Source: GCA-2726865 sp050053595
GTDB lineage: Archaea; Thermoproteota; Bathyarchaeia; TCS64
Length of the DNA stretch: 14,201 bases
Assembly (NCBI GenBank): GCA_050053595.1
Contig: JASFTK010000029.1
Coordinates: 1-14,201, forward strand
Direction of reading: 5' to 3'
In this document: positions 6,240-12,805 of the stretch, in pieces
Position numbering within the stretch: position 1 is the stretch's first letter
Layout: each line of letters opens with the position of its first letter
Notes under the pieces: model-generated
The model's database searches: none
What the model was told of the DNA's origin: nothing
What the model saw: only the letters and a program-made list of their open reading frames with translations
Made by a program: the position numbers and the translations under genes

Positions 6240-6881
6240 ATGGCTGAGATGAGGATCAGGTTAGTGGTGCCGATAACGGGGTTGAGCGGTAGCGCCATCC
6301 AGGAGCGCCTTGACTATCTCAATGGGGTCGCAGACCCGGGTACCGTTGTGGATGCGGTACAGGTGGAGGTAGGTCCACCCGCCATAGAGTCGAAGGTCGA
6401 CGAGGTCAGGGCCGGCCCTGAGGTCCTGCGCCTTGTTAAGGGTGCCGAGGAGGACGGCTGCGACGCTGCTATCATCTGGTGTGGCAGTGACCCATCCTTG
6501 GAGGCTTCCCGTCAGGTGGTGGATATCCCCGTGATTGGGCCGGGGGAGGCGATGAGAGCGATATCCACCATGCTGGGCAGGGAGCCGGTCAGGATCGTCC
6601 CTGATATCCCTGTGCTGGAGATGAGAGTGGACTTGGGGGAGACAGTCGAGGCTATACGTTCAGAGGTCTTGGAAAGGATAGGGGAGGGGGATGGTGATGT
6701 CTTCCTCCTTGGTTGCTTGGCTCTATGGGGGTTGGGGTCTAGATTGAGGGACGAGATCGGCGTCCCTATACTGGATGGCGCTGAGGCATCCCTCAAGATG
6801 GCGGAACTCTGCGTAAGACTGGGTCTGAGGCATAGTAGGGTGGCTTATCCGAGATTCCCTCCAGAACACCGCTCTGGCTGA
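6240..6881 (+). CDS. Asp/Glu/hydantoin racemase family protein
   Basis: A 213-residue cytosolic protein of the cofactor-free two-cysteine racemase superfamily. Seen: the first catalytic-type cysteine in AAIIWCGSDPSL (C81) followed by IPVIGPGEAM, and the second in FLLGCLALWGLG (C159) followed by VPILDGAEASLKMAE; the N-terminal half has VQVEVGPPAIES with the usual spacing before the first cysteine. This pattern fits hydantoin or aspartate racemases and related maleate isomerase/decarboxylase enzymes; the substrate cannot be chosen from sequence. In-frame starts exist at GTG 6231, ATG 6240 and ATG 6249; 6240 is taken, though none has a clear ribosome site. No hydantoinase or peptidoglycan gene is near. 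The stop codon lies inside a GC-rich stem-loop. Confidence 0.75.
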   Translation: MAEMRIRLVVPITGLSGSAIQERLDYLNGVADPGTVVDAVQVEVGPPAIESKVDEVRAGPEVLRLVKGAEEDGCDAAIIWCGSDPSLEASRQVVDIPVIGPGEAMRAISTMLGREPVRIVPDIPVLEMRVDLGETVEAIRSEVLERIGEGDGDVFLLGCLALWGLGSRLRDEIGVPILDGAEASLKMAELCVRLGLRHSRVAYPRFPPEHRSG

Positions 6882-6886
6882 GCGGT
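6868..6886 (+). terminator. GC-rich stem-loop over the racemase-family stop codon
   Basis: ACCGCTC (6868-6874) pairs perfectly with GAGCGGT (6880-6886) around a 5-nt loop; the TGA stop (6879-6881) sits in it. It lies between two convergent genes only 31 nt apart. No U-tract follows, so its role as a terminator is doubtful. Confidence 0.35.
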
Positions 6887-6912
6887 CTTGATTGATGCTG
6901 GGTCAGCCTTTC

Positions 6913-7161
6913 TCAGGGATGCTGGGGTTTTGTTGGGTCAAGACAGATGTAGGAGATGTTGTTGCCCCTGATGAAGATGTCACCATAATTGGCCACCAGT
7001 CCGTTTTCATCGTACTCTTTGGCTTCCTTGAGCAGTAGGTTCATGTAGCCGTCAGCCTTCACCATCCTTCCCCAGTACTCCCCCCGGTTCTTCAGCTTGA
7101 TGGTAACATTGTTACCCACCGATTTTATCAGTATATTCAAAGGCTTCTTCCTAGGCTCCAC
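6913..7161 (-). CDS. Sm-like (LSm) archaeal RNA-binding protein
   Basis: A single-domain LSm protein of 82 residues. Seen: KPLNILIKSVGNNVTIKLKN (N-terminal helix and first strands), the Sm1 end GYMNLLLKEA (the usual D-x-H-M-N-L is here D-G-Y-M-N-L) and the Sm2 signature IFIRGNNISYICL. Such proteins form heptameric rings that bind U-rich RNA and act in RNA metabolism. GTG at 7161 is preceded by GGGTG at proper spacing; a GTG three codons upstream (7170) is the alternative. A TATA-like box TTTTATACA (7204-7212, minus) supports a short leader. It is convergent with the racemase-family gene. The common partner, ribosomal protein L37e, is not seen downstream. Confidence 0.88.
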   Translation of the reverse strand: MEPRKKPLNILIKSVGNNVTIKLKNRGEYWGRMVKADGYMNLLLKEAKEYDENGLVANYGDIFIRGNNISYICLDPTKPQHP

Positions 7162-7203
7162 ATTATACACCCTAGATCAGGTCAACTATTAGCCCCTCAA
7201 TTA

Positions 7204-7212
7204 TGTATAAAA
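7204..7212 (-). promoter_or_regulatory. TATA-like box of the LSm gene
   Basis: TTTTATACA on the minus strand. It implies a start near 7182 and a leader of about 20 nt that includes the GGGTG ribosome site before the GTG at 7161. Confidence 0.4.
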
Positions 7213-7250
7213 GGGTTCTGAAGTTTTTTTGATTAAGACACGAACGCTGT

Positions 7251-7796
7251 TCAGACTGTGGCAATGGCGATCCAATCCCTTGTATCTTTCTCTTCGATAA
7301 GGGAATGATTGTCAAAGTTTGATTGGGCGAGGACTGACTCGAAGTGTGTCCGGGTGAAGGATTTCTTGAGGGCTGTGATGGCCACCCGGGACTCCTCAGT
7401 GCTGACTCTCCTTATCTCTTTCAATACCTGTATGGGATCAGGGGTGTTCTGGAGCAGTGTGACAGCGTAAGATAGGTGGAATGTGGAGTCCCTGAAAGGC
7501 AGTGTCTCTGCGTCTCCCCTCACCAGATTCGATGCCGGTTTATCCTTCAACCTCTCCCGGGCGGTTGTGAGGAGGGCCTCTGAGATATCGAGGCCCACGG
7601 TGGGGGGATCAAGGCGCTGGAGTAGGAGGCCTGTACCGCAGCCAAGGTCTAAGACGGACCCGGTTGGGCGGGTTCCCATATGACGTTGAATGATGTCGTA
7701 TTTCTCCTGCTGCTCCTCGGAATACCTGAGATCGTATATCCTCCCTCCCATGAGGTTGTAGTCCTCAACCACCTTGAGTTTCTCTGATGTCGGCAT
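7251..7796 (-). CDS. Class I SAM-dependent methyltransferase (Methyltransf_11 type)
   Basis: A 181-residue Rossmann-fold methyltransferase. Seen: motif I VLDLGCGTGLLLQRL (near residue 48), the acidic end of strand 2 in VGLDISEALL (near 70), GDAETLPFRDSTFHLSYAV (motifs II-III, near 95-112) and the post-motif VLKEIRRVSTEESRVAI. It resembles UbiE/Coq5-like and other small-molecule methyltransferases, but it is short and lacks a clear C-terminal substrate domain, so the acceptor is unknown. ATG at 7796 is chosen over GTG at 7799. GGATAAAAAACC (minus, 7817-7828) stands about 27 nt before the ATG, the place of a TATA box of a leaderless gene. A TTGTCCC/GGGACAA dyad lies directly upstream of that box. 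Confidence 0.82.
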   Translation of the reverse strand: MPTSEKLKVVEDYNLMGGRIYDLRYSEEQQEKYDIIQRHMGTRPTGSVLDLGCGTGLLLQRLDPPTVGLDISEALLTTARERLKDKPASNLVRGDAETLPFRDSTFHLSYAVTLLQNTPDPIQVLKEIRRVSTEESRVAITALKKSFTRTHFESVLAQSNFDNHSLIEEKDTRDWIAIATV

Positions 7797-7816
7797 CACA
7801 TAATCTTGCCAAGGCT

Positions 7817-7828
7817 GGTTTTTTATCC
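7817..7828 (-). promoter_or_regulatory. TATA-like box of the methyltransferase gene
   Basis: GGATAAAAAACC on the minus strand, centred about 27 nt before the ATG at 7796, as expected for a leaderless archaeal message. Confidence 0.45.
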
Positions 7829-7832
7829 TTTA

Positions 7833-7854
7833 TTGTCCCCGAATGTTGGGACAA
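7833..7854. repeat. Dyad TTGTCCC / GGGACAA, partner of the copy at 13528
   Basis: Perfect seven-base arms at 7833-7839 and 7848-7854 with an 8-nt spacer. Read on the minus strand, TTTTTGTCCCAACATT (16 nt) is identical to 13527-13542. It lies just upstream of the methyltransferase TATA box, where an activator or repressor could act. Confidence 0.6.
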
Positions 7855-7937
7855 AAAGGGGCTTCGCTCCCGGGGAATCTCTGTCCGCTATGAAGATCCC
7901 CCTTTATGGACATAATTCTTGCACATAGTCATATGAG

Positions 7938-7952
7938 TCCATGAGTCATGGA
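7938..7952. repeat. 15-bp palindrome TCCATGA / TCATGGA
   Basis: Perfect seven-base arms around one central G. The left part overlaps a short direct repeat ATGAGTC (7933-7939 and 7941-7947). Possible operator within the ilvD upstream region. Confidence 0.4.
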
Positions 7953-8295
7953 TTACTGCCCATTCTCCGTCAATGAGTTATGTAAGGTCCATTGGAGTTA
8001 GAGAAAGCGCTGAGAACGCCCATATGGCCAATAAATATGTCTCAAAGTTCGAAGGTATATTATCTATAAGGCCTAGTTAATACGTCCCAAGCGATGCTGT
8101 TTCTATGTTAAAAATCACTGGAAAACGCGCGTACATTACAGTTTATACACTCAATGGAGAGCGTTAATAAAAAGGGGGGTCTTTAGAAGGGCTAATTTTT
8201 TTGTCCATATATTTGAAGGCGGTGTTGGGTTAATGGCCGAAAGATAATCAGAGGGTATCTGGTTCGCTTATTCAAACATGGAAGAATTTCCCCTT

Positions 8296-8314
8296 TAGAC
8301 ATATTTTATGTCCA
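8296..8314. repeat. Near-perfect dyad TAGACAT / ATGTCCA
   Basis: Seven-base arms with one mismatch and a 5-nt AT spacer, of the same GGACA/TGTCC class as 1584 and 1747. The preceding CCCCTTTA is shared with the weaker site at 7906, suggesting both derive from one longer element. Confidence 0.45.
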
Positions 8315-8377
8315 TGTATGGTAGATTGTCTTTCGCAGTGGAAAGTGGGTCTCTGAGAGATGGGCTCCCTGGGCTTT

Positions 8378-8407
8378 GGTTGAGTGGGTTCTCAACCCTA
8401 CTTTTTT
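8378..8407 (+). terminator. Hairpin with T6 tract upstream of the ilvD promoter
   Basis: GGTTGAG (8378-8384) pairs perfectly with CTCAACC (8391-8397) around a 6-nt loop; T6 follows at 8402-8407. It stands before the ilvD TATA-like box, so it would end an upstream transcript rather than act as an ilvD attenuator, unless a more upstream promoter also drives ilvD. Confidence 0.4.
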
Positions 8408-8428
8408 GGGGGTTGGATGGCTGACACC

Positions 8429-8443
8429 TTTATCATATATTAT
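8429..8443 (+). promoter_or_regulatory. ilvD promoter (TATA-like box)
   Basis: TTTATCATATATTA implies a start near 8465 and a leader of about 60 nt. The leader holds a small hairpin (GGTCC 8474-8478 with GGACC 8482-8486) and GGAGG (8512-8516), nine nt before the ATG at 8526. That ribosome site favours 8526 over an in-frame GTG at 8499. Confidence 0.5.
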
Positions 8444-8525
8444 CTCTTAACTCCACGGGAAAGTCTTTTACCGGGTCCGGTGGACCTCAACCGTATGTGT
8501 GTGGTGGCCATGGAGGATCGACATA

Positions 8526-10217
8526 ATGTTAGCCGTTGAGGGAAGTCTGAGGAGGAGGAGTTCTGAGGTCTTTGACGGTCTTGATAGGACTGTCAACCGT
8601 AGCTTGATGAAGGGGGTGGGTCTCATTGATGGGGACCTTGAGAAGCCTCTGGTGGCAATCGCCAACTCTTGGAATGAGATAGTGCCAGGGCACATCCACC
8701 TTGATGGACTGGCTACCCAGGTGAAGAGGGGCGTCGTGGAGGCTGGGGGGACCCCTTTGGAGTTCAACACTATCGGGGTCTGCGATGGTATTGTGATGGG
8801 CCATGAGGGGATGAGGATGAGCCTGCCTAGCCGGGAGCTTATAGCCGACTCTTTGGAGGTGATGGTCGGATCTCATGGTTTTGATGCCATGGTCTGCCTC
8901 ACCACTTGTGATAAGATCACCCCGGGGATGATGATGGCTGCTGTCAGGTTGGATATCCCGACGATATTCGTTTTGGGGGGGCCGATGGAGCCGGGGTGTC
9001 CCAAGTGGGGTAGGTTTGAGGGTGAGACGATCACCGTGCAGGAGATGTTCATGGTCCCATCCTTGGTGAGATCAGGGGAGATCTCGGAGGAGGAGGCGAG
9101 GTACCTGGAGGATATCTGCTGCACGGGACCGGGGGCCTGTGGGGGGATGTTCACAGCCAACTCGATGCAGTGTCTCTTCGAGGCCATAGGGATGACCTTC
9201 CCCTATATGGCCACAGCGCCATCCACTGGCGCCCATAGGGCGAGGTTGGCTTACGAGTCCGGTAGGAGGATCGTTGGGCTGATAAGGGAGGGGTTGACTC
9301 CGGGTGACATCCTCACCGATGAGGGTTTCAAGAACGCCATCGCCGTCGACATGGCTCTAGGAGGGTCGACGAACACGGTCCTCCATCTCACCGCCATCGC
9401 CCATGAGGCGGGTATCGATCTCGACTTAGAGCTTTTCGACAGCATCAGTATGGATACGCCGCATCTGTGCAATATGGCCCCAGCTGGACCGTTCAAGGTC
9501 ACTGACCTCCATGACGCGGGTGGTATCCCAGCTGTGGTCAAGGCACTAGGTAACCGGATAAATGTAGGAGTCCCCACTGTCGCGGGGGTCCTCTCTGAGC
9601 GGTTGGAGGAGGCGACGGTCATCGATGCGGAGGTTATCCGGCCTGTTGATAACCCCGTTCATTCTGAAGGGGGTATTGCAGTCCTGAGGGGAAGTCTGGC
9701 TCCCAATACTGCGGTCTCGAAGGTGGCGGCGATGAGCCCCAAGATGTTGGAGTTCGAGGGGAAGGCCAAGGTTTTCAACAGGGAGGAGGACGCCGTCGAG
9801 GCCATCCACAATGGGGAGGTTGGGCCAGGGAACGTCATCATCGTCAGATATGAGGGCCCCAGGGGAGGCCCGGGGATGAGGGAGATGCTCACTGCTACCA
9901 GCGCTATCGTGGGCTACGGTCTTGAGGAGAGTGTGGCCCTCCTCACCGACGGCCGGTTCTCAGGTGCCACGCGGGGCCCCTGCATCGGTCACATCTCCCC
10001 TGAGGCCTCAGCCGGCGGTCCCATAGGGCTTGTGGAGGATGGGGATAGGATAGTTATCGACATCCCTCGTAGGAGGATAGACCTTGATGTCCCCCCTGAG
10101 GAGCTTGAGAGGAGGAGAGAGGCTTGGGAGCCCTTAGAGCCCAGGGTGAAAAAGGGCTACTTGGTCCGCTACGCCTCGATGGTCTCCTCAGCTGACAAGG
10201 GGGCCGTCTTCCTTTAA
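8526..10217 (+). CDS. ilvD: Dihydroxy-acid dehydratase
   Basis: Iron-sulfur enzyme that dehydrates 2,3-dihydroxy-isovalerate and 2,3-dihydroxy-3-methylvalerate in valine/leucine and isoleucine synthesis; 563 residues, the usual length. Seen: NSWNEIVPGHIHLDGLA, GVCDGIVMGHEGMRMSLPSRELIAD, CDKITPGMMMAA (cluster cysteine C128), CCTGPGACGGMFTANSMQ (C198/C199 and C205), GGSTNTVLHLTAIA and, near the end, DGRFSGATRGPCIGHISPEA. The first-cluster position reads VPGH rather than a cysteine motif, as in the oxygen-sensitive [4Fe-4S] type rather than the [2Fe-2S] type (inference from family knowledge). ATG at 8526 with GGAGG nine nt upstream is chosen. It is followed after 63 nt by an MFS gene with a strong ribosome site, suggesting cotranscription. 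Related sugar-acid dehydratases are less likely given the methanogen-like IlvD N-terminus. Confidence 0.93.
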   Translation: MLAVEGSLRRRSSEVFDGLDRTVNRSLMKGVGLIDGDLEKPLVAIANSWNEIVPGHIHLDGLATQVKRGVVEAGGTPLEFNTIGVCDGIVMGHEGMRMSLPSRELIADSLEVMVGSHGFDAMVCLTTCDKITPGMMMAAVRLDIPTIFVLGGPMEPGCPKWGRFEGETITVQEMFMVPSLVRSGEISEEEARYLEDICCTGPGACGGMFTANSMQCLFEAIGMTFPYMATAPSTGAHRARLAYESGRRIVGLIREGLTPGDILTDEGFKNAIAVDMALGGSTNTVLHLTAIAHEAGIDLDLELFDSISMDTPHLCNMAPAGPFKVTDLHDAGGIPAVVKALGNRINVGVPTVAGVLSERLEEATVIDAEVIRPVDNPVHSEGGIAVLRGSLAPNTAVSKVAAMSPKMLEFEGKAKVFNREEDAVEAIHNGEVGPGNVIIVRYEGPRGGPGMREMLTATSAIVGYGLEESVALLTDGRFSGATRGPCIGHISPEASAGGPIGLVEDGDRIVIDIPRRRIDLDVPPEELERRREAWEPLEPRVKKGYLVRYASMVSSADKGAVFL

Positions 10218-10220
10218 CGG

Positions 10221-10232
10221 GATGGCGCCATC
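10221..10232. repeat. GC-rich 12-bp palindrome after ilvD
   Basis: GATGGCGCCATC is a perfect palindrome without a spacer, 3 nt after the ilvD stop. Too tight for a normal terminator hairpin; could be a protein site or chance. Confidence 0.25.
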
Positions 10233-10265
10233 GCGGTGAGCTTGTAGGAGAGACGATATCCCCTC

Positions 10266-10274
10266 AAAGGAGGT
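10266..10274 (+). promoter_or_regulatory. Strong Shine-Dalgarno of the MFS gene
   Basis: AAAGGAGGT, six nt before the TTG at 10281. It is the best ribosome site in the window and decides the TTG start. Confidence 0.6.
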
Positions 10275-10280
10275 TATCTG

Positions 10281-11465
10281 TTGGAGGAGTTGAAGGGTCG
10301 CGGTATGTGGGGGGTGTTTGTCCTCTGCGTCGCGATATTCTTCACTGACGCCTCCAACAGCTCCACCATCCCCACTTTCCCTTTCTTCGCGGATGGCCTC
10401 GGGGCTTCGGTCTCTGTTATCGGTTTACTGGCCTCAGTCTCGGGGATCTCGACGACTTTATTGTCGATCCCTCTGGGGGTATTGTCAGACAGGGTTGGTA
10501 GGAGGGGGATCATGTTCCTGGGTGTGGGCTGTTTCGTCTTGGGTCCAATTATGTTCACCTTGGCTTCCGATCCTCTCCACCTCGTCCCGGCGAGGGCGGT
10601 GTTGGGGATTGCACAGGCAGCGACTTTCTCCATCGGTTTCGTCTACGTCTCAGAGATCACTCCTATGGGGCGGAGAAGTCTGGCCTAGGGGCTTTATCTC
10701 ACCTCCATGGGGCTCGGGTTCACCTTGGGACCGTTAGTGGGGGGTATGACGGCTAAGATCTGGGGCTTCTCAGCCAGCTTCTATCTGAGCAGCAGCTTCG
10801 CAGTCTGCGCCTTTCTCGCCCTGCTGCTCGCCCCTGATATAGATAGGAGTGAAAGCGTGTCTCAGCGTAGGGGGTTTTTCACGGGTTTCAGGGAGGTCCT
10901 GTCGAGGCCAGTTATTATCGCTGCAGGTGTTGCCAACTTTTTCAACTCGATGCTTTACAGCGCTGTCATGGTTTATTTCCCAGTCTATGGGGCTTCCATA
11001 GGTCTTGATGAGTCCCAGGTGGGAGTGGGCTTAACTGTGAGGGGGATGGTCTCAACGGCTTCCAGGATCCCTTCCAGTGCAGCTGTTTCCAGGGTTGGGG
11101 CGTTGAAGTTGATGACCTTTGGGATAGGGGTCTCTGCGTTGACTGTTATGGTGTTCCCGAGTTTCGAGAGCCTGTTGATCCTGAGTTCGATCCTGGGGGT
11201 GCAGGGGATCGCCTATGGGGTTTACCTCACGTCGGGGAACGTTTATGTGACTGAGGAAGCGCCGCCTGGGTTGAGTGGGGCGGCCATCGGGGTTTTCTCC
11301 ACCTTCTCCAACCTGAGCGGCATCATCAGCCCCTTGATCCTTGGAGCTGCATCTGAGGTCATAGGACTGAGGGCGTCGTTGAGAGTAGCGGCGGGGATCG
11401 CCCTCCTAGGCATGCTCTCGACACTGGTTTTTACGCCCAAAAAGGGTAGTCCTAGAACGTCTTAA
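10281..11465 (+). pseudogene. MFS transporter interrupted by one in-frame TAG
   Basis: A 394-codon major facilitator gene with a TTG start, strong Shine-Dalgarno and TAA stop, of normal length for a 12-helix transporter. Codon 136 (10686-10688) is TAG. The frame is otherwise intact: before it come TM1 (FVLCVAIFFTDASN), TM2-3 with motif A GVLSDRVGRRGIM (66-78), and TM4 ending RRSLA; after it GLYLTSMGLGFTLGPLVGG continues with the TM5 motif-C-type glycine/proline pattern and seven further helices to the end. Homologues usually have a Leu, Ala or Gly here (for example ALGLY), so a TTG to TAG change would suffice. It may be a recent nonsense mutation, a sequencing error or readthrough. An ATG at 10707 could restart translation but lacks a ribosome site and would give a half transporter. 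Substrate unknown; the neighbours ilvD and kynU hint at an amino acid-related or aromatic compound. Confidence 0.75.
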
Positions 11466-11501
11466 AATGTCCGAGGGACGAGTATTCACCGGATTCCAAT
11501 C

Positions 11502-12785
11502 ATGGATTTCAAGTGTGGAGAAGATTTTGCGCTCAAACTGGACGCCGAGGACAGCCTAGCAAGCTTCAGAGATAGGTTTTACCTAATCCCGGGTAAGATC
11601 TATATGGACGGTAACTCCTTGGGGCTCCTCTCCAAGGACGCTGAGGCGAGCCTTTATGGTATACTGGACGAGTGGAGGACCCTCGGCATCGGGGGCTGGA
11701 GTGGCGGGAGGACCCCCTGGATCACCTACGCTGAGAGGCTTGGGGATCTTGAGGCTGGTCTAGTCGGGGCGGAACCCGAGGAGGTAGTGGTCTGCGGGGG
11801 GACAACCATCAACCTCCACGCTTTGGTATCAACCTTCTACCAACCACAAGGTAATAGGAGGAAGATACTGGCGGATGAACTCAACTTCCCCAGTGACATT
11901 TACGCCCTTGCAGCCCAGATCAGGCTGAGGGGAGGAGATCCCGACGAGGACCTCACTCTCGTTGAGAGCCGGGATGGGCGTACTATCGAGGAGGTCGATA
12001 TCATAGACGCCATGACTGACGATGTAGCACTGATCCTGCTACCGAGCGTATATTACCGGAGTGGCCAGCTCCTGGACATGGATTTGCTCACAAGTGAGGC
12101 ATTGGACCGGGACATCCCCATCGGCTTCGATTGCAGCCACTCCGTCGGCGTCGTCCCTCACCGGTTCGATGAATGGGGTGTCGATTTCGCATTCTGGTGC
12201 AACTATAAATACATGAATGGCGGGCCAGGGGCGACTGGCAGTATCTATGTCAACAAGAGGCATTTCGGCGTGACGCCTGGGCTGGCAGGATGGTTCGGGA
12301 ACGACAGGAAGACGATGTTCGACATGGCACTCGAGTTCGATCCTGCCGGGGACGCAAGTGCCTGGCAGATTGGGACCACGACGATGCTGAGCACTGCCCC
12401 TTTGGAGGGGGCGATAAGGATGATAAACGAGGCGGGCATTGAGGAGATCAGGAGGAAATCGACTAGGATAACCTCCTACCTGATGTTCCTGATCGACGAG
12501 ATGCTCAGCGAGCCGCCTTATGGGTTCACCATCGGTACCCCGAGGGAGCCTGGGAGGAGGGGTGGCCATGTCGGTGTTGAGCACGAGGACGCGTGGAGGG
12601 TGAATGAGGCCCTCAAAGCACGGGGTGTCATCCCTGATTTCAGGCCTCCCAATGTGGTCCGGCTGGCCCCGATACCCCTGTACACCAGTTACTGGGATGT
12701 CTGGACGGTTGTCCAGCATCTGAAAGCCATCATCGACAACGGCGAGTACGAAAAATTCTCCCAAGAGAGGAGCACAGTCACATAG
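11502..12785 (+). CDS. kynU: Kynureninase
   Basis: PLP-dependent hydrolase that splits L-kynurenine to anthranilate and alanine (or 3-hydroxykynurenine to 3-hydroxyanthranilate); cytosolic fold-type I homodimer, 427 residues as usual. Seen: IYMDGNSLGLLSK (34-45), the WSGGRTPW region (66-73), CGGTTINLHALVSTFY (98-113), the PLP aspartate in IGFDCSHSVGVVPH (D210), the Schiff-base lysine in FWCNYKYMNGGPG (K236) and WQIGTTTMLS (288-297) near the active site; the C-terminal VRLAPIPLYTSYWDVW is also typical. It starts 36 nt after the broken MFS gene without a clear ribosome site and is probably cotranscribed with ilvD and the transporter. No tryptophan dioxygenase or kynurenine formamidase is in the window, so its substrate source is open; an imported kynurenine is one option. 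Ends in TAG, convergent with the kinase gene. Confidence 0.92.
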   Translation: MDFKCGEDFALKLDAEDSLASFRDRFYLIPGKIYMDGNSLGLLSKDAEASLYGILDEWRTLGIGGWSGGRTPWITYAERLGDLEAGLVGAEPEEVVVCGGTTINLHALVSTFYQPQGNRRKILADELNFPSDIYALAAQIRLRGGDPDEDLTLVESRDGRTIEEVDIIDAMTDDVALILLPSVYYRSGQLLDMDLLTSEALDRDIPIGFDCSHSVGVVPHRFDEWGVDFAFWCNYKYMNGGPGATGSIYVNKRHFGVTPGLAGWFGNDRKTMFDMALEFDPAGDASAWQIGTTTMLSTAPLEGAIRMINEAGIEEIRRKSTRITSYLMFLIDEMLSEPPYGFTIGTPREPGRRGGHVGVEHEDAWRVNEALKARGVIPDFRPPNVVRLAPIPLYTSYWDVWTVVQHLKAIIDNGEYEKFSQERSTVT

Positions 12786-12805
12786 AGCGATTGTTCCCCA
12801 GCCCT

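Larger units (their letters stand above)
7797..8525. other. 729-bp noncoding region upstream of ilvD
   Basis: No reading frame of credible length or composition on either strand. It contains the methyltransferase promoter, the dyad at 7833-7854, a weak dyad ATGGACA...TGCACAT (7906-7926), a 15-bp palindrome (7938-7952), a lone TTGTCCAT (8201-8208), the dyad at 8296-8314, a hairpin plus T6 (8378-8407) and the ilvD promoter (8429-8443). It is much more AT-rich than ilvD. An unrecognised small RNA ending near 8407 is possible; I see no tRNA or named RNA. Confidence 0.6.

Noticed and set aside
7890..7928. Twelve-codon frame that could be a leader peptide upstream of ilvD
   Set aside because: It is over 500 nt before the ilvD promoter, without a ribosome site and without a run of Ile, Leu or Val codons.
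10686..10688. TAG as an established pyrrolysine codon
   Set aside because: TAG is a normal stop for at least four other genes in the window and no pyl gene or methylamine methyltransferase is seen; kept only as a possibility in the findings.
12039..12764. Long open frame (241 codons) antisense to kynureninase
   Set aside because: Complete overlap with a convincingly conserved enzyme; translation is Pro/Arg-rich without domain features.
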